From Oryzias latipes (taxonomy: Eukaryota; Chordata; Actinopteri; Beloniformes; Adrianichthyidae), in contig NC_019873.2 of the NCBI RefSeq assembly GCF_002234675.1, positions 10,255,740 through 10,319,739 on the forward strand: 64,000 bases of DNA, read 5' to 3'. This document shows, one piece after another, positions 22,031-34,114 of this stretch. The position numbers were made by a program, and so were the translations under genes. Every line of letters starts with the position of its first letter. The stretch's first letter is position 1. The notes beneath the pieces were generated by a model, which saw nothing but the letters and a program-made list of their open reading frames with translations, did not search any database and was not told the origin of the DNA.

Positions 22031-22589
22031 TATGATGTCATCCATTCTGGAGACCATTGTTGCCAGATAGAGGAACGGGTTTTCAGCCCTAAAATCATCT
22101 TAAAACCGCCAGACCCCACAAAAAAACACCCAAAGAGTCAACCAATAAATAAGTATTATTTATTTACTTTACTTTTTGATTGAAATTCTAACTTTGAGAC
22201 ATTCGTATTATTATTATTACATCTACCATTTTTACAGTCTGAGCAAGACAAACAGTAACTGGCAACCACCCATAAACAAAGCTCACGTGCGCCCCCTTTT
22301 TCTCTTCTTCAAACATTAAGAACACTAAAACAAAAAATAAAACAACAGGGCGAAAACTATGGTGTCAATGTATTGCGGATTAAAACCGTTTAAAACCACG
22401 AATTAAAAACTCCAAATCCGCGAATCAAAATGCATACATTGAGAACCAAAACCAGCGATTTGCAACCAAAAGATATAACCAAAGGACAATCATATTTCTC
22501 AGCTGCCAATTTGTTTTCTCATCATTCTGAATTTGTCATTTTGAGTCATGTTTAATTTCTTGATTTGTTGTCCATTAATGTCATATGTT
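22031..22589. other. Spacer between znf365 promoter and tRNA array
   Basis: AT-rich, nothing recognised. Confidence 0.5.
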
Positions 22590-22671
22590 AGTATTTTTCT
22601 ACCAGGAGACTTTAGTTATCTGACTTCAGCATGGACAGTTAGACCGGTCCATATGCAACATTTTTCTTTAG

Positions 22672-22744
22672 AGGTACTGCTGGGATTTGGACCCAGGATC
22701 CCAGTGTACTAGAAAGGTGCTTTAGCCAACTAAGCCACAGCGCC
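22672..22744 (-). pseudogene. tRNA-Thr-like copy 1, diverged edge copy
   Basis: AGT still readable, but the anticodon stem and variable region have several substitutions. Confidence 0.6.
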
Positions 22745-23092
22745 TGATAACAATTAACTAAATGGTTTTTCATAAACTCTAAATACATTGAATGGTTTCA
22801 ATGATTTTTTTTCGTTACATACTGATTTTAAGGGAACTTTGCCTGTTTTCTAACGTTCTTTAGTTTGTTCTAGATGTATTTGAAAATAATTAGTAATAGT
22901 ATTTACAATATCACCATTAAAAACAGCAATTGGTAAAGTCTGTCAATATGGAATATTTCTGCTTAAGCCTGAAAATGTATTTCAAGGAGAAGCTCTTTAA
23001 CAAGGCACTCGTATTTTCCCTACCAGGATAACTTTGTTTTCAGACTTCAATATGGACCAACATGCTGGCGCATATGTGATACATTTCCTAAG

Positions 23093-23166
23093 AGGCACTG
23101 TTGGGATTTGGACCCTGGATCTCCTGTTTACTAGACAGGCGCTTTAACCAACTAAGCCACAGCGCC
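23093..23166 (-). tRNA. tRNA-Thr(AGT)-like copy 2
   Basis: AGT; one change each at the acceptor/T-stem border and in the T stem. Confidence 0.55.
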
Positions 23167-23450
23167 TGATAATTTTTGTGGTTATTGGTTTTTCACAATT
23201 GTTGAATACATCAAATGATTTTTCATTTTTTCTTTGGTATACGTTCATTTTAAGGTAAATCTGCCTGTTTTCTAATGTTTTTTGGAATGTCTTATTAATA
23301 TTTTTGAAAAAATTAAAGTAAGCAAAAAAGAAAAAAAATAAGAAATAATCAATGATTTTCCATTATTGGAATTTCCTCTAACAGAATAATGTTCTTATCA
23401 GACTTCAATATTGACTGATATGCTGGTACATATGTGATACTTTTTTTAAG

Positions 23451-23524
23451 AGGCAATGCTGGGATTTGGACCGAGGATCTCGTATTTACGAGGCAGGCGC
23501 TTTAACCAACTAAGCCACAGCGCC
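23451..23524 (-). tRNA. tRNA-Thr(CGT)-like copy 3
   Basis: CGT; mismatches in acceptor, anticodon and T stems. Confidence 0.45.
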
Positions 23525-23810
23525 TGAAAACACTTAATAAAATGGTTTTTCACAATCGTTGAATACATAAAATGATTTTACATTTTTTTCTTTGGTATAC
23601 GTTCATTTTAAGGTAAATTTGCCTGTGTTCTAATGTTTTTTGGAATGTCATTAATCTTTTTGAAAAAATTTAAAGTAAGCAAAAAAGAAAAAAAATAATA
23701 AGAAATAGTCAATGATTTTCCAATATTGGAATTTTCTCTACCAGAATAATGTTCTTATGAGACTTCAATATTGACTAATATACTGGTGCATATGTGATAC
23801 TTTTCTCAAG

Positions 23811-23884
23811 AGGCACTGCTGGGATTTGGACGCAGGATCTCCTGTTTACTAGACAGGTGCTTTAACCAAGTAAGCCACAGCACC
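23811..23884 (-). tRNA. tRNA-Thr(AGT)-like copy 4
   Basis: AGT; T-stem mismatch and D-loop change. Confidence 0.5.
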
Positions 23885-24160
23885 TGATAATTATGATGCA
23901 AATGGTTTTTCACAATCGTTGAATACATCAAATGATTTTACATTTTTTTCTTTAGTATACGTTCATTTTAAAACAAATCTACCTTTTTTTTCTCTAATGT
24001 TTTTCGGAATGTCAAATATTTTTGAAAAATTAAAGTAAGCAAAAAAGAAAAAAAATAATCAATGATTTTCCAGTATTGGAATGTTCTCTACCAGGATAAT
24101 GTTCTTATCAGTCTTTGATATGGACCAACATGCTGATACATATGTTATACTTTCCTTAAG

Positions 24161-24234
24161 AGGCACTGCTGGGATTTGGACCAAGGATCTCCTGTTTACT
24201 AGACAGGCGCTTTAACCAACTAAGCCACAGCGCC
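24161..24234 (-). tRNA. tRNA-Thr(AGT)-like copy 5
   Basis: AGT; one T-stem mismatch (51-63). Confidence 0.55.
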
Positions 24235-24519
24235 TGACAACAATAAATTAAATGGTTTTTCACAATCGTTGAATACATCAAATGATTTTAATTTTTTTTC
24301 TTTGGTATACGTTCATTTTAAGGTAAATCTGCCTGTTTTCTAATGTTTTTTGGAATGTCTTATTAATCTTTTTGAAAAAATTAAAGTAAGCAAAAAAAAT
24401 AAATAAATAAGAAATAATCAATGATTTTCCATTATTGGAATTTTCTCTACCAGGATAATGTTCTTATGAGACTTCAATATTGACTGATATGCTGGTATTT
24501 ATGTGATACTTTTTTTAAA

Positions 24520-24593
24520 AGGCACTGCTGGGATTTGGACGCAGGATCTCCTGTTTACTAGACAGGCGCTTAAACCAACTAAGCTACAGCGCC
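24520..24593 (-). tRNA. tRNA-Thr(AGT)-like copy 6
   Basis: AGT; T-stem and D-arm changes. Confidence 0.5.
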
Positions 24594-24793
24594 TGATAAT
24601 TATGATGTAATTGGATTTTCACAATCGTTGAATACATCAAATGATTTTAAAATTATTTATTTTGTATACGTTCATTTTAAGACAAATCTGCCCTTTTTTT
24701 CTAATGTTTTTTGGAATGTCATAAATATTTTTGAAAAATTAAAGTAAGCAAAAAAGAAAAAAAAAATCAATGATTTTCCAGTATTGGAATGTT

Positions 24794-24997
24794 AATGTTT
24801 ATATTGGTAGAAGGATGTTGGAGATGGAGCTGCCTGGCAGGAGGGCAAGAGGACGGCCAAAGAGGAGATACATGGATGTCTTAACAGAGGACATGAAGTT
24901 GGCTAACGTTAGGGTAGAAGATGTCCATGATAGAGTGAGGTGGAAAAGGATGATTCGCTGTGGCGACCCCTGATGGGAAAAGCCGAAAGAGAAAGAA
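24794..24997 (+). mobile_element. LINE 3' fragment (RTE-like tail) inserted in the array
   Basis: Plus-strand frame ending at 24973 reads MELPGRRARGRPKRRYMDVL, then EDVHDRVRWKRMIRCGDP and stop, the C-terminal tail common in fish non-LTR reverse transcriptases. A short AAAGCCGAAAGAGAAAGAA 3' UTR follows. Exact 8-bp duplication GGAATGTT flanks it (24786-24793, 24998-25005). Strongly 5'-truncated, typical of LINE insertion. Clade is a guess. Confidence 0.85.
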
Positions 24998-25080
24998 GGA
25001 ATGTTTTCTACCAGGATGATGTTCTTATCAGTCTTTGATATGGACCAACATGCTGATCCATATGTGATACTTTCCTTAAG

Positions 25081-25154
25081 AGGCACTGGTGGGATTTGGA
25101 CCAAGGATCTCCTGTTTACTAGACAGGTGCTTTAACCAACTAAGCCACAGCGCC
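25081..25154 (-). tRNA. tRNA-Thr(AGT)-like copy 7
   Basis: AGT; changes at the T-stem/acceptor border and in the T stem. Confidence 0.5.
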
Positions 25155-25438
25155 TCATTATTATGATGTAAATGGTTTTTCACAATCGTTGAATACATCA
25201 AATGATTTTAAAAAAATTTCTTTGGTATACGTTCATTTTAAGACAAATCTGCCTGTTTTCTAATGTTTTTTGGAATGTCTTGTTAATCTTTTTGAAAAAA
25301 TTAAAGTAAGCAAAAAAGAAAAAAAACAAGAATAAGTCATTGATTTTCCATTATTGGAATTTTCTCTACAAGGATAATCTTCTTATCAGACTTCAATATG
25401 GACCAACATACTGGGGCATATGTGATACTTTTCTTAAG

Positions 25439-25512
25439 AGGCACTGCTGGGATTTGGACCCAGGATCTCCTGTTTACTAGACAGGCGCTTTAACCAACTA
25501 AGCCACAGCGCC
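25439..25512 (-). tRNA. tRNA-Thr(AGT)-like copy 8
   Basis: AGT; consensus body. Confidence 0.6.
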
Positions 25513-25789
25513 TGACAACAATAAAATTAAATTGTTTTTCACAATCGTTGAATACATCAAATGATTTTACATTTTTTTCTTTAGTATACGTTCATCTTAA
25601 AACAAATCTACCCTTTTTTTCTCTAATGTTTTTCGGAATGTCAAATATTTTTGAAAAATTAAAGTAAGCAAAAAAGAAAAAAAATAATCAGTGATTTTCC
25701 AGTATTGGAATGTTCTCTACCAGGATAATGTTTTTATCAGTCTTTGATATGGACCAACATGCTGATACATATGTTATACTTTCCTTAAG

Positions 25790-25862
25790 AGGCACTGCTG
25801 GGATTTGGACCAAAGATCTCATGTTTCTAGACAGGCGCTTTAACCAACTAAGCCACAGCGCC
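25790..25862 (-). pseudogene. tRNA-Thr-like copy 9, anticodon-loop deletion
   Basis: 73 bp: one base is missing from the anticodon loop, and the stem is weakened. Confidence 0.65.
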
Positions 25863-26151
25863 TGACAACATTAAATTAAATTGTTTTTCACAATCGTTGA
25901 ATACATCAAATGATTTTAAATTTTTTTCTTTGGTATATGTTCATTTTAAGGTTAATGTGCCTGTTTTCTAATGTTTTTTGGAATGTCTTATTAATCTTTT
26001 TGAAAAAATTAAAGTTAACAAAAAAGAAAAAGAAAACAATAAGAAATAGTCAATGATTTTCCATTATTGGAATTTTCTCTACCAGAATAATGTTCTTATC
26101 AGACTTCAATTTTGACCGATATGCTGGTATGCATGTGATACTTTTTTTAAG

Positions 26152-26225
26152 AGGCACTGCTGGGATTTGGATCGAAGATCTCCTTTTTACGAGACAGGCG
26201 TTTTAACCAGCCAAGCCACAGCGCC
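26152..26225 (-). tRNA. tRNA-Thr(CGT)-like copy 10
   Basis: CGT; several T-stem, anticodon-stem and D-loop changes. Confidence 0.4.
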
Positions 26226-26514
26226 TGATAATTATGATGTAATTGGTTTTTCACAATCGCTGAATACATCAAATGATTTTAAATTTTTTTCTTTGGTATA
26301 CGTTCATTTTAATGCAAATTTGCCTGTTTTCTAATGTTTTTTGGAATGTCTTATTAATCTTTTTGAAAAAATTAAAGTAAGCAAAGAAGAAAAAAAAAAT
26401 AATAAGAAATAATCAATGATTTTCCATTATTGGAATTTTCTCTACCAGGATGATGTTCTCACTATACTTTAATAATGACTGATACGCTGGTATATATGTG
26501 ATACTTTTTTTAAG

Positions 26515-26588
26515 AGGCACTGCTGGGATTTGGACCCAGGATCTCTTGTTTACGAGACAGGCGCTTTCACCAACTAAGCCACAGCGCT
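26515..26588 (-). tRNA. tRNA-Thr(CGT)-like copy 11
   Basis: CGT; first unit of the 1,787-bp duplicated block. Confidence 0.5.
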
Positions 26589-26870
26589 TGATAATCATGA
26601 TGTAAATGGTTTTTTACAATCATTGAATACATCAAATTATTTTACATTTTTTTCTTTGGTATACGTTCATTTTAAGGCAAATCTGCCCTTTTCTAATGTT
26701 TTTTGGAATGTTATAAATATTTTTGAAAAATCAAAGTAAGCAAAAAAGAAAAAAATAATAAGAAATAATCAATGATTTTCAAGTATTGGAATGTTCTCTA
26801 CCAGGATGATGTTCTTATCAGTCTTTGATATGGACCAACATGCTGATACATATGTGATACTTTCCTTAAG

Positions 26871-26944
26871 AGGCACTGCTGGGATTTGGACCAAGGATCT
26901 CCTGTTTACTAGACAGGCGCTTTAACCAACTAAGCCACAGCGCC
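26871..26944 (-). tRNA. tRNA-Thr(AGT)-like copy 12
   Basis: AGT; 51-63 mismatch. Confidence 0.55.
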
Positions 26945-27225
26945 TGACAACAATAAATTAAATGGTTTTTCACAATCGTTGAATACATCAAATGATTTTA
27001 AAAAATTCTGTGGTATACGTTCATTTTAAGGCAAATTTGCCTGTTTTTTATTGTTTTTTGGAATGTCTTATTAATCTTTTTGAAAAAATTAAAGTACGCA
27101 AAAAAAAAAGAAGAAAAAAAAAAGAAATAATTTTCCATTATTTGAATTTTCTCTACCAGGATGATGTTTTTATCAGACTTTGATATGGACCAACATACTG
27201 GTGTATATGTGATACTTTTCGTAAG

Positions 27226-27299
27226 AGGCACTGCTGGGATTTGGACCGAGGATCTCCTGTTTACGAGACAGGCGCTTTAACCAACTAAGCCACAGCGCC
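27226..27299 (-). tRNA. tRNA-Thr(CGT)-like copy 13
   Basis: CGT; T-stem mismatch. Confidence 0.55.
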
Positions 27300-27580
27300 T
27301 GCTATTTATGGTGTAAATGGTTTTTCACAATCGTTGAATACATCAAATGATTTTAAATTTTTTATCTTTGGTATGCGTTCATTTTAAGGCAAATCTGCCT
27401 GTTTTCTAATGTTTTTTGGAATGTCTTATTAATATTTTTGAAAAAATTAAAGTAAGCAAAAAATAAAAATAAAATAATCAATGATTTTCCATTATTGGAA
27501 TTTTTCTCTACCAGGATGATGTTTTTATCAGACTTTGATATGGACCAACATACTGGTGTATATGTGATACTTTTCGTAAG

Positions 27581-27654
27581 AGGCACTGCTCGGATTTGGA
27601 CCGACGATCTCCTGTTTACGAGACAGGCGCTTTAACCAACTAAGCCACAGTGCC
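27581..27654 (-). tRNA. tRNA-Thr(CGT)-like copy 14
   Basis: CGT; acceptor stem fully paired (A4-T69), T stem damaged. Confidence 0.5.
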
Positions 27655-27942
27655 TGCTAATTATGATGTAAATGGTTTTTCACAATCATTGAATACATCA
27701 AATGATTTTACATTTTTTTACATTGGTATACGTTCATTTTAAGGCAAATTTGTCTGTTTTCTAATGTTTTTTGGAATGTCTTATTAATCTTTTAGAAACA
27801 AATAAAGTAAGTAAAAAAGAAAAAACATAATAAGAAAAAATCAAGGATTTTCCATTATTGGAATTTCCTCTACCAGAATAATGTTCTTATCAGACTTCAA
27901 TATTGTCTGATATGCTGGTACATATGTGATACTTTTCTTAAG

Positions 27943-28016
27943 AGGCACTGCTGGGATTTGGACCCAGGATCTCCTGTTTACTAGACAGGCGCTTTAACCA
28001 ACTAAGCCACAGAGCC
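27943..28016 (-). tRNA. tRNA-Thr(AGT)-like copy 15
   Basis: AGT; acceptor 4-69 mismatch. Confidence 0.55.
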
Positions 28017-28301
28017 TGCTCATTATGATGTAAGTGGTTTTTCACAATCGTTGAATACATGAAATGATTTTAAGTTTTTTTCTTTGGTATACGTTCATTT
28101 TAAGGTAAATCTGCGTGTTTTCTAATGTTTTTTGGAATGTCTTATTAATCTTTTTTTGAAAAAATTAAAGTAAGCAAAAAAATAAAAAATAAGAAATAAT
28201 CAATGATTTTCCATTATTGGAATTTTCTCTACCAGGATGATGTTCTCACTATACTTTAATATTGACTGATACGCTGGTATATATGTGATACTTTTTTTAA
28301 G

Positions 28302-28375
28302 AGGCACTGCTGGGATTTGGACCCAGGATCTCTTGTTTACGAGACAGGCGCTTTCACCAACTAAGCCACAGCGCT
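28302..28375 (-). tRNA. tRNA-Thr(CGT)-like copy 16
   Basis: CGT; duplicate of copy 11. Confidence 0.5.
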
Positions 28376-28657
28376 TGATAATCATGATGTAAATGGTTTT
28401 TTACAATCATTGAATACATCAAATTATTTTACATTTTTTTCTTTGGTATACGTTCATTTTAAGGCAAATCTGCCCTTTTCTAATGTTTTTTGGAATGTTA
28501 TAAATATTTTTGAAAAATCAAAGTAAGCAAAAAAGAAAAAAATAATAAGAAATAATCAATGATTTTCAAGTATTGGAATGTTCTCTACAAGGATGATGTT
28601 CTTATCAGTCTTTGATATGGACCAACATGCTGATACATATGTGATACTTTCCTTAAG

Positions 28658-28731
28658 AGGCACTGCTGGGATTTGGACCAAGGATCTCCTGTTTACTAGA
28701 CAGGCGCTTTAACCAACTAAGCCACAGCGCC
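28658..28731 (-). tRNA. tRNA-Thr(AGT)-like copy 17
   Basis: AGT; duplicate of copy 12. Confidence 0.55.
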
Positions 28732-29012
28732 TGACAACAATAAATTAAATGGTTTTTCACAATCGTTGAATACATCAAATGATTTTAAAAAATTCTGTGG
28801 TATACGTTCATTTTAAGGCAAATTTGCCTGTTTTTTATTGTTTTTTGGAATGTCTTATTAATCTTTTTGAAAAAATTAAAGTACGCAAAAAAAAAAGAAG
28901 AAAAAAAAAAGAAATAATTTTCCATTATTTGAATTTTCTCTACCAGGATGATGTTTTTATCAGACTTTGATATGGACCAACATACTGGTGTATATGTGAT
29001 ACTTTTCGTAAG

Positions 29013-29086
29013 AGGCACTGCTGGGATTTGGACCGAGGATCTCCTGTTTACGAGACAGGCGCTTTAACCAACTAAGCCACAGCGCC
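29013..29086 (-). tRNA. tRNA-Thr(CGT)-like copy 18
   Basis: CGT; duplicate of copy 13. Confidence 0.55.
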
Positions 29087-29367
29087 TGCTATTTATGGTG
29101 TAAATGGTTTTTCACAATCGTTGAATACATCAAATGATTTTAAATTTTTTATCTTTGGTATGCGTTCATTTTAAGGCAAATCTGCCTGTTTTCTAATGTT
29201 TTTTGGAATGTCTTATTAATATTTTTGAAAAAATTAAAGTAAGCAAAAAATAAAAATAAAATAATCAATGATTTTCCATTATTGGAATTTTTCTCTACCA
29301 GGATGATGTTTTTATCAGACTTTGATATGGACCAACATACTGGTGTATATGTGATACTTTTCGTAAG

Positions 29368-29441
29368 AGGCACTGCTCGGATTTGGACCGACGATCTCCT
29401 GTTTACGAGACAGGCGCTTTAACCAACTAAGCCACAGTGCC
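29368..29441 (-). tRNA. tRNA-Thr(CGT)-like copy 19
   Basis: CGT; duplicate of copy 14. Confidence 0.5.
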
Positions 29442-29729
29442 TGCTAATTATGATGTAAATGGTTTTTCACAATCATTGAATACATCAAATGATTTTACAT
29501 TTTTTTACATTGGTATACGTTCATTTTAAGGCAAATTTGTCTGTTTTCTAATGTTTTTTGGAATGTCTTATTAATCTTTTAGAAACAAATAAAGTAAGTA
29601 AAAAAGAAAAAACATAATAAGAAAAAATCAAGGATTTTCCATTATTGGAATTTCCTCTACCAGAATAATGTTCTTATCAGACTTCAATATTGTCTGATAT
29701 GCTGGTACATATGTGATACTTTTCTTAAG

Positions 29730-29803
29730 AGGCACTGCTGGGATTTGGACCCAGGATCTCCTGTTTACTAGACAGGCGCTTTAACCAACTAAGCCACAGA
29801 GCC
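29730..29803 (-). tRNA. tRNA-Thr(AGT)-like copy 20
   Basis: AGT; duplicate of copy 15. Confidence 0.55.
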
Positions 29804-30088
29804 TGCTCATTATGATGTAAGTGGTTTTTCACAATCGTTGAATACATGAAATGATTTTAAGTTTTTTTCTTTGGTATACGTTCATTTTAAGGTAAATCTG
29901 CGTGTTTTCTAATGTTTTTTGGAATGTCTTATTAATCTTTTTTTGAAAAAATTAAAGTAAGCAAAAAAATAAAAAATAAGAAATAATCATTGATGTTCCA
30001 ATATTGGAATTTTCTATACCAGGATAATGTTCTTATCAGACTTCAATATTGACTGATGTGCTGGTATTTATGTGATACTTTTTTTAAG

Positions 30089-30162
30089 AGGCACTGCTGG
30101 GATTTGGACCCAGGATCTCCTGTTTACTAGACAGGCGCTTTAACCAACTAAGCCACAGCGCC
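30089..30162 (-). tRNA. tRNA-Thr(AGT)-like copy 21
   Basis: AGT; consensus body. Confidence 0.6.
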
Positions 30163-30445
30163 TGCTAATTATGATGTAAATGGTTTTTCACAATCGTTGA
30201 ATACATCAAATGATTTTACATTTTTTTCTTTGGTATACGTTCATTTTAAGGCAAATCTGTCTGTTTTCTAATGTTTTTTGTAATGTCTTATAAATCTTTT
30301 TTTAAAAATTAAAGTAAGCAAAAAAAATAAAAAATAAGAAATAATCATTGATTTTCCAATATTGGAATTTCTATACCAGGATAATGTTCTTATCAGACTT
30401 CAATATTGACTGATGTGCTGGTATTTATGTGATACTATTTTTAAG

Positions 30446-30519
30446 AGGCACTGCTGGGATTTGGACCCAGGATCTCCTGTTTACTAGACAGGCGCTTTAA
30501 CCATCTAAGCCACAGCGCC
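30446..30519 (-). tRNA. tRNA-Thr(AGT)-like copy 22
   Basis: AGT; one D-loop change. Confidence 0.6.
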
Positions 30520-30806
30520 TGCTAATTATGATGTAAATGGTTTTTCACAATCGTTGAATACATCAAATGATTTTACATTTTTTTTCTTTGGTATAGGTTC
30601 ATTTTAAGGTAAATCTGCCTGTTTTCTAATGTTTTTTGGAATGTCTTATTAATCTTTTAGAAAAAAATAAAGTAAACAAAAAAAAAAAAAAAAGAAAGAA
30701 ATAATGAATGATTTTCCATTATTGGAATTTTCTCTACCAGGAGAATGTTTTTATCAGACTTTGATATGGACCAACATACTGGTGCATATGTGATACTATT
30801 CTTAAG

Positions 30807-30880
30807 AGGCACTGCTGGGATTTGGATCCAGGATCTCCTGTTTACTAGACAGGCGCTTTAACCAACTAAGCCACAGTGCC
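30807..30880 (-). tRNA. tRNA-Thr(AGT)-like copy 23
   Basis: AGT; paired acceptor stem, 53-61 mismatch. Confidence 0.55.
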
Positions 30881-31157
30881 TGACAACAATAAAATTAAAT
30901 TGTTTTTCACAATCGTTGAATACATCAAATGATATTACATTTTTTTCTTTAGTATACGTTCATTTTAAAACAAATCTACCCTTATTTTCTCTAATGTTTT
31001 TCGGAATGTCAAATATTTTTGAAAAATTAAAGTAAGCAAAAAAGAAAAAAAATAATCAATGATTTTCCAGTATTGGAATGTTCTCTACCAGGATAATGTT
31101 TTTATCAGTCTTTGATATGGACCAACATGCTGATACATATGTTATACTTTCCTTAAG

Positions 31158-31231
31158 AGGCACTGCTGGGATTTGGACCAAGGATCTCATGTTTACTAGA
31201 CAGGCGCTTTAACCAACTAAGCCACAGCGCC
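31158..31231 (-). tRNA. tRNA-Thr(AGT)-like copy 24
   Basis: AGT; counterpart of copy 9 but with the loop intact. Confidence 0.5.
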
Positions 31232-31520
31232 TGACAACAATAAATTAAATTGTTTTTCACAATCGTTGAATACATCAAATGATTTTAAATTTTTTTCTTT
31301 GGTATATGTTCATTTTAAGGTTAATGTGCCTGTTTTTTAATGTTTTTTGGAATGTCTTATTAATCTTTTTGAAAAAATTAAAGTTAACAAAAAAGAAAAA
31401 GAAAACAATAAGAAATAGTCAATGATTTTCCATTATTGGAATTTTCTCTACCAGAATAATGTTCTTATCAGACTTCAATTTTGACCGATATGCTGGTATG
31501 CATGTGATACTTTTTTTAAG

Positions 31521-31594
31521 AGGCACTGCTGGGATTTGGATCGAAGATCTCCTTTTTACGAGACAGGCGTTTTAACCAGCCAAGCCACAGCGCC
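31521..31594 (-). tRNA. tRNA-Thr(CGT)-like copy 25
   Basis: CGT; counterpart of copy 10. Confidence 0.4.
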
Positions 31595-31883
31595 TGATAA
31601 TTATGATGTAATTGGTTTTTCACAATCGCTGAATACATCAAATGATTTTAATTTTTTTTCTTTGGTATACGTTCATTTTAATGCAAATTTGCCTGTTTTC
31701 TAATGTTTTTTGGAATGTCTTATTAATCTTTTTGAAAAAATTAAAGTAAGCAAAGAAGAAAAAAAAAATAATAAGAAATAATCAATGATTTTCCATTATT
31801 GGAATTTTCTCTACCAGGATGATGTTCTCACTATACTTTAATATTGACTGATACGCTGGTATATATGTGATACTTTTTTTAAG

Positions 31884-31957
31884 AGGCACTGCTGGGATTT
31901 GGACCCAGGATCTCCTGTTTACTATACAGGCGCTTTAACCAACTAAGCCACAGAGCC
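31884..31957 (-). tRNA. tRNA-Thr(AGT)-like copy 26
   Basis: AGT; altered base at the anticodon-stem/loop edge, acceptor 4-69 mismatch. Confidence 0.5.
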
Positions 31958-32235
31958 TGCTCATTATGATGTAAATGGTTTTTCACAATCGTTGAATACA
32001 TGAAATGATTTTAAGTTTTTTCTTTGGTATAGGTTCATTTTAAGGTAAATCTGCGTGTTTTCTAATGTTTTTTGGAATGTCTCATTAATCTTTTTGAAGA
32101 AATTAAAGTAAGCAAAAAAAAAGAAAAAAAAATGAAAGAATTTTCCATTATTTGAATTTTCTCTACCAGGATGATGTTTTTATCAGACTTTGATATGGAC
32201 CAACATACTGGTGCATATGTGATACTTTTCGTGAG

Positions 32236-32309
32236 AGGCACTGCTGGGATTTGGACCAAGGATCTCCTGTTTACTAGACAGGAGCTTTAACCATCTAAGC
32301 CACAGCACC
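32236..32309 (-). tRNA. tRNA-Thr(AGT)-like copy 27
   Basis: AGT; D-arm, T-stem and acceptor changes. Confidence 0.45.
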
Positions 32310-32597
32310 TGCTAATTATGATGTAAATGGTCTTTCACAATCATTAAACAGATCAAATGATTTTAAGTTTTTTTTCTTTGGTATACGTTCATTTTAAGGT
32401 AAATCTGCCTGTTTTCTAATGTTTTTTGGAATGTCTTATTAATCTTTTTTTAAAAATGAAAGAAAGCAAAAAAGAAAAAACATAATAAGAAATAATCAAG
32501 GATTTTCCATTATTGGAATTTCCTCTACCAGAATAATGTTCTTATCAGACTTCAATATTGTCCGATATGCTGGTACATATGTGATACTTTTCTTAAG

Positions 32598-32671
32598 AGG
32601 CACTGCTGGGATTTGGACCCAGGATCTCCTGTTTACTAGACAGGCGCTTTAACCAACTAAGCCACAGAGCC
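32598..32671 (-). tRNA. tRNA-Thr(AGT)-like copy 28
   Basis: AGT; acceptor 4-69 mismatch. Confidence 0.55.
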
Positions 32672-32951
32672 TGATCATTATGATGTAAATGGTTTTTCAC
32701 AATCGTTGAATACATGAAATGATTTTAAGTTTTTTTCTTTGGTATAGGTTCATTTTAAGGTAAATTTGCCTGTTTTCTAATGTTTTTTGGAATGTCTTAT
32801 TAATATTTTTGAAAAAATTAAAGTAAGCAAAAAATAAAAATAAAAGAATCAATGATTTTCCATTATTGGAATTTTTCTCTACCAGGATGATGTTTTTATC
32901 AGACTTTGATATGGACCAACATACTGGTGCATATGTGATACTTTTCTTAAA

Positions 32952-33025
32952 AGGCACTGCTGGGACTTGGACCTAGGATCTCCTGTTTACTAGACAGGCG
33001 CTTTAACCAACTAAGCCACAGCGCC
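32952..33025 (-). tRNA. tRNA-Thr(AGT)-like copy 29
   Basis: AGT; T-loop and T-stem substitutions. Confidence 0.5.
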
Positions 33026-33317
33026 TGCTAATTATGATGTAAATGGTTTTTCACAATCGTTGAATACATCAAATGATTTTACATTTTTTTCTTTGGTATA
33101 CGTTCATTTTAAGGCAAATCTGTCTGTTTTCTAATGTTTTTTGTAATGTCTTATTAATCTTTTTTTAAAAATGAAAGAAAGCAAAAAATAAATAAAAAAA
33201 ATAATTAGAAATAATCAATGATTTTCCATTATTGGAATTTTTCACTACCAGCATGATGTTTTTATCAGACTTTGATATGGACCAACATACTGGTGCATAT
33301 GTGATACTTTTCTTAAG

Positions 33318-33391
33318 AGGCACTGCTGGGATTTGGACCCAGGATCTCCTGTTTACTAGACAGGCGCTTTAACCAACTAAGCTACAAAGCC
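33318..33391 (-). tRNA. tRNA-Thr(AGT)-like copy 30
   Basis: AGT; D-arm and acceptor changes. Confidence 0.5.
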
Positions 33392-33680
33392 TGCTAATTA
33401 TGGTGTAAAGGGTTTTTCACAATCGTTGAATACAAATGATTTTAAGTTTTTTTCTTTGGTATGGGTTCATTTTAAGGTATTTCTGCCTGTTTTCTAATGT
33501 TTTTTGGAATGTCTAATTAATCTTTTTGAAAAAATTAAAGTAAGCAAAAATTAAATAAAAAAAATAATTAGAAATAATCAATGATTTTCCATTATTGGAA
33601 TTTTCTCTACCAGGATGATGTTTTTATCAGACTTTGATATGGACCAACATACTGGTGCATATGTGATACTTTTTTTTAAG

Positions 33681-33754
33681 AGGCTCTGCTGGGATTTGGA
33701 CCCAGGATCTCCTGTTTACTAGACAGGCGCTTTAACCAACTAAGCCACAGCGCC
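33681..33754 (-). tRNA. tRNA-Thr(AGT)-like copy 31
   Basis: AGT; A69 mismatch in the acceptor. Confidence 0.55.
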
Positions 33755-34040
33755 TGTTAATTATGATGTAAATGGTTTTTCACAATCGTTGAATACATCA
33801 AATGATTTTAAGTTTTTTTCTTTGGTATACGTTCATTTTAAGGTAAATCTGGCTGTTTTCTAATATTTTTTTGGAATGTCTTATTAATCTTTTAGACAAA
33901 AATAAAGTAAGCAAAAAAAAAAAAAAAAAAAGAAATAATGAATGATTTTCCATTATTGGAATTTTCTCTACCAGGATAATGTTCTTATCAGACTTCAATA
34001 TTGACTGATGTGCTGGTATATATGTGATACTTTTCTTAAG

Positions 34041-34114
34041 AGGCACTGCTGGGATTTGGACCCAGGATCTCCTGTTTACTAGACAGAAGCTTTAACCAAC
34101 TAAGCCACAGCGCC
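34041..34114 (-). tRNA. tRNA-Thr(AGT)-like copy 32
   Basis: AGT; changes at the D-stem/anticodon-stem junction. Confidence 0.5.
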
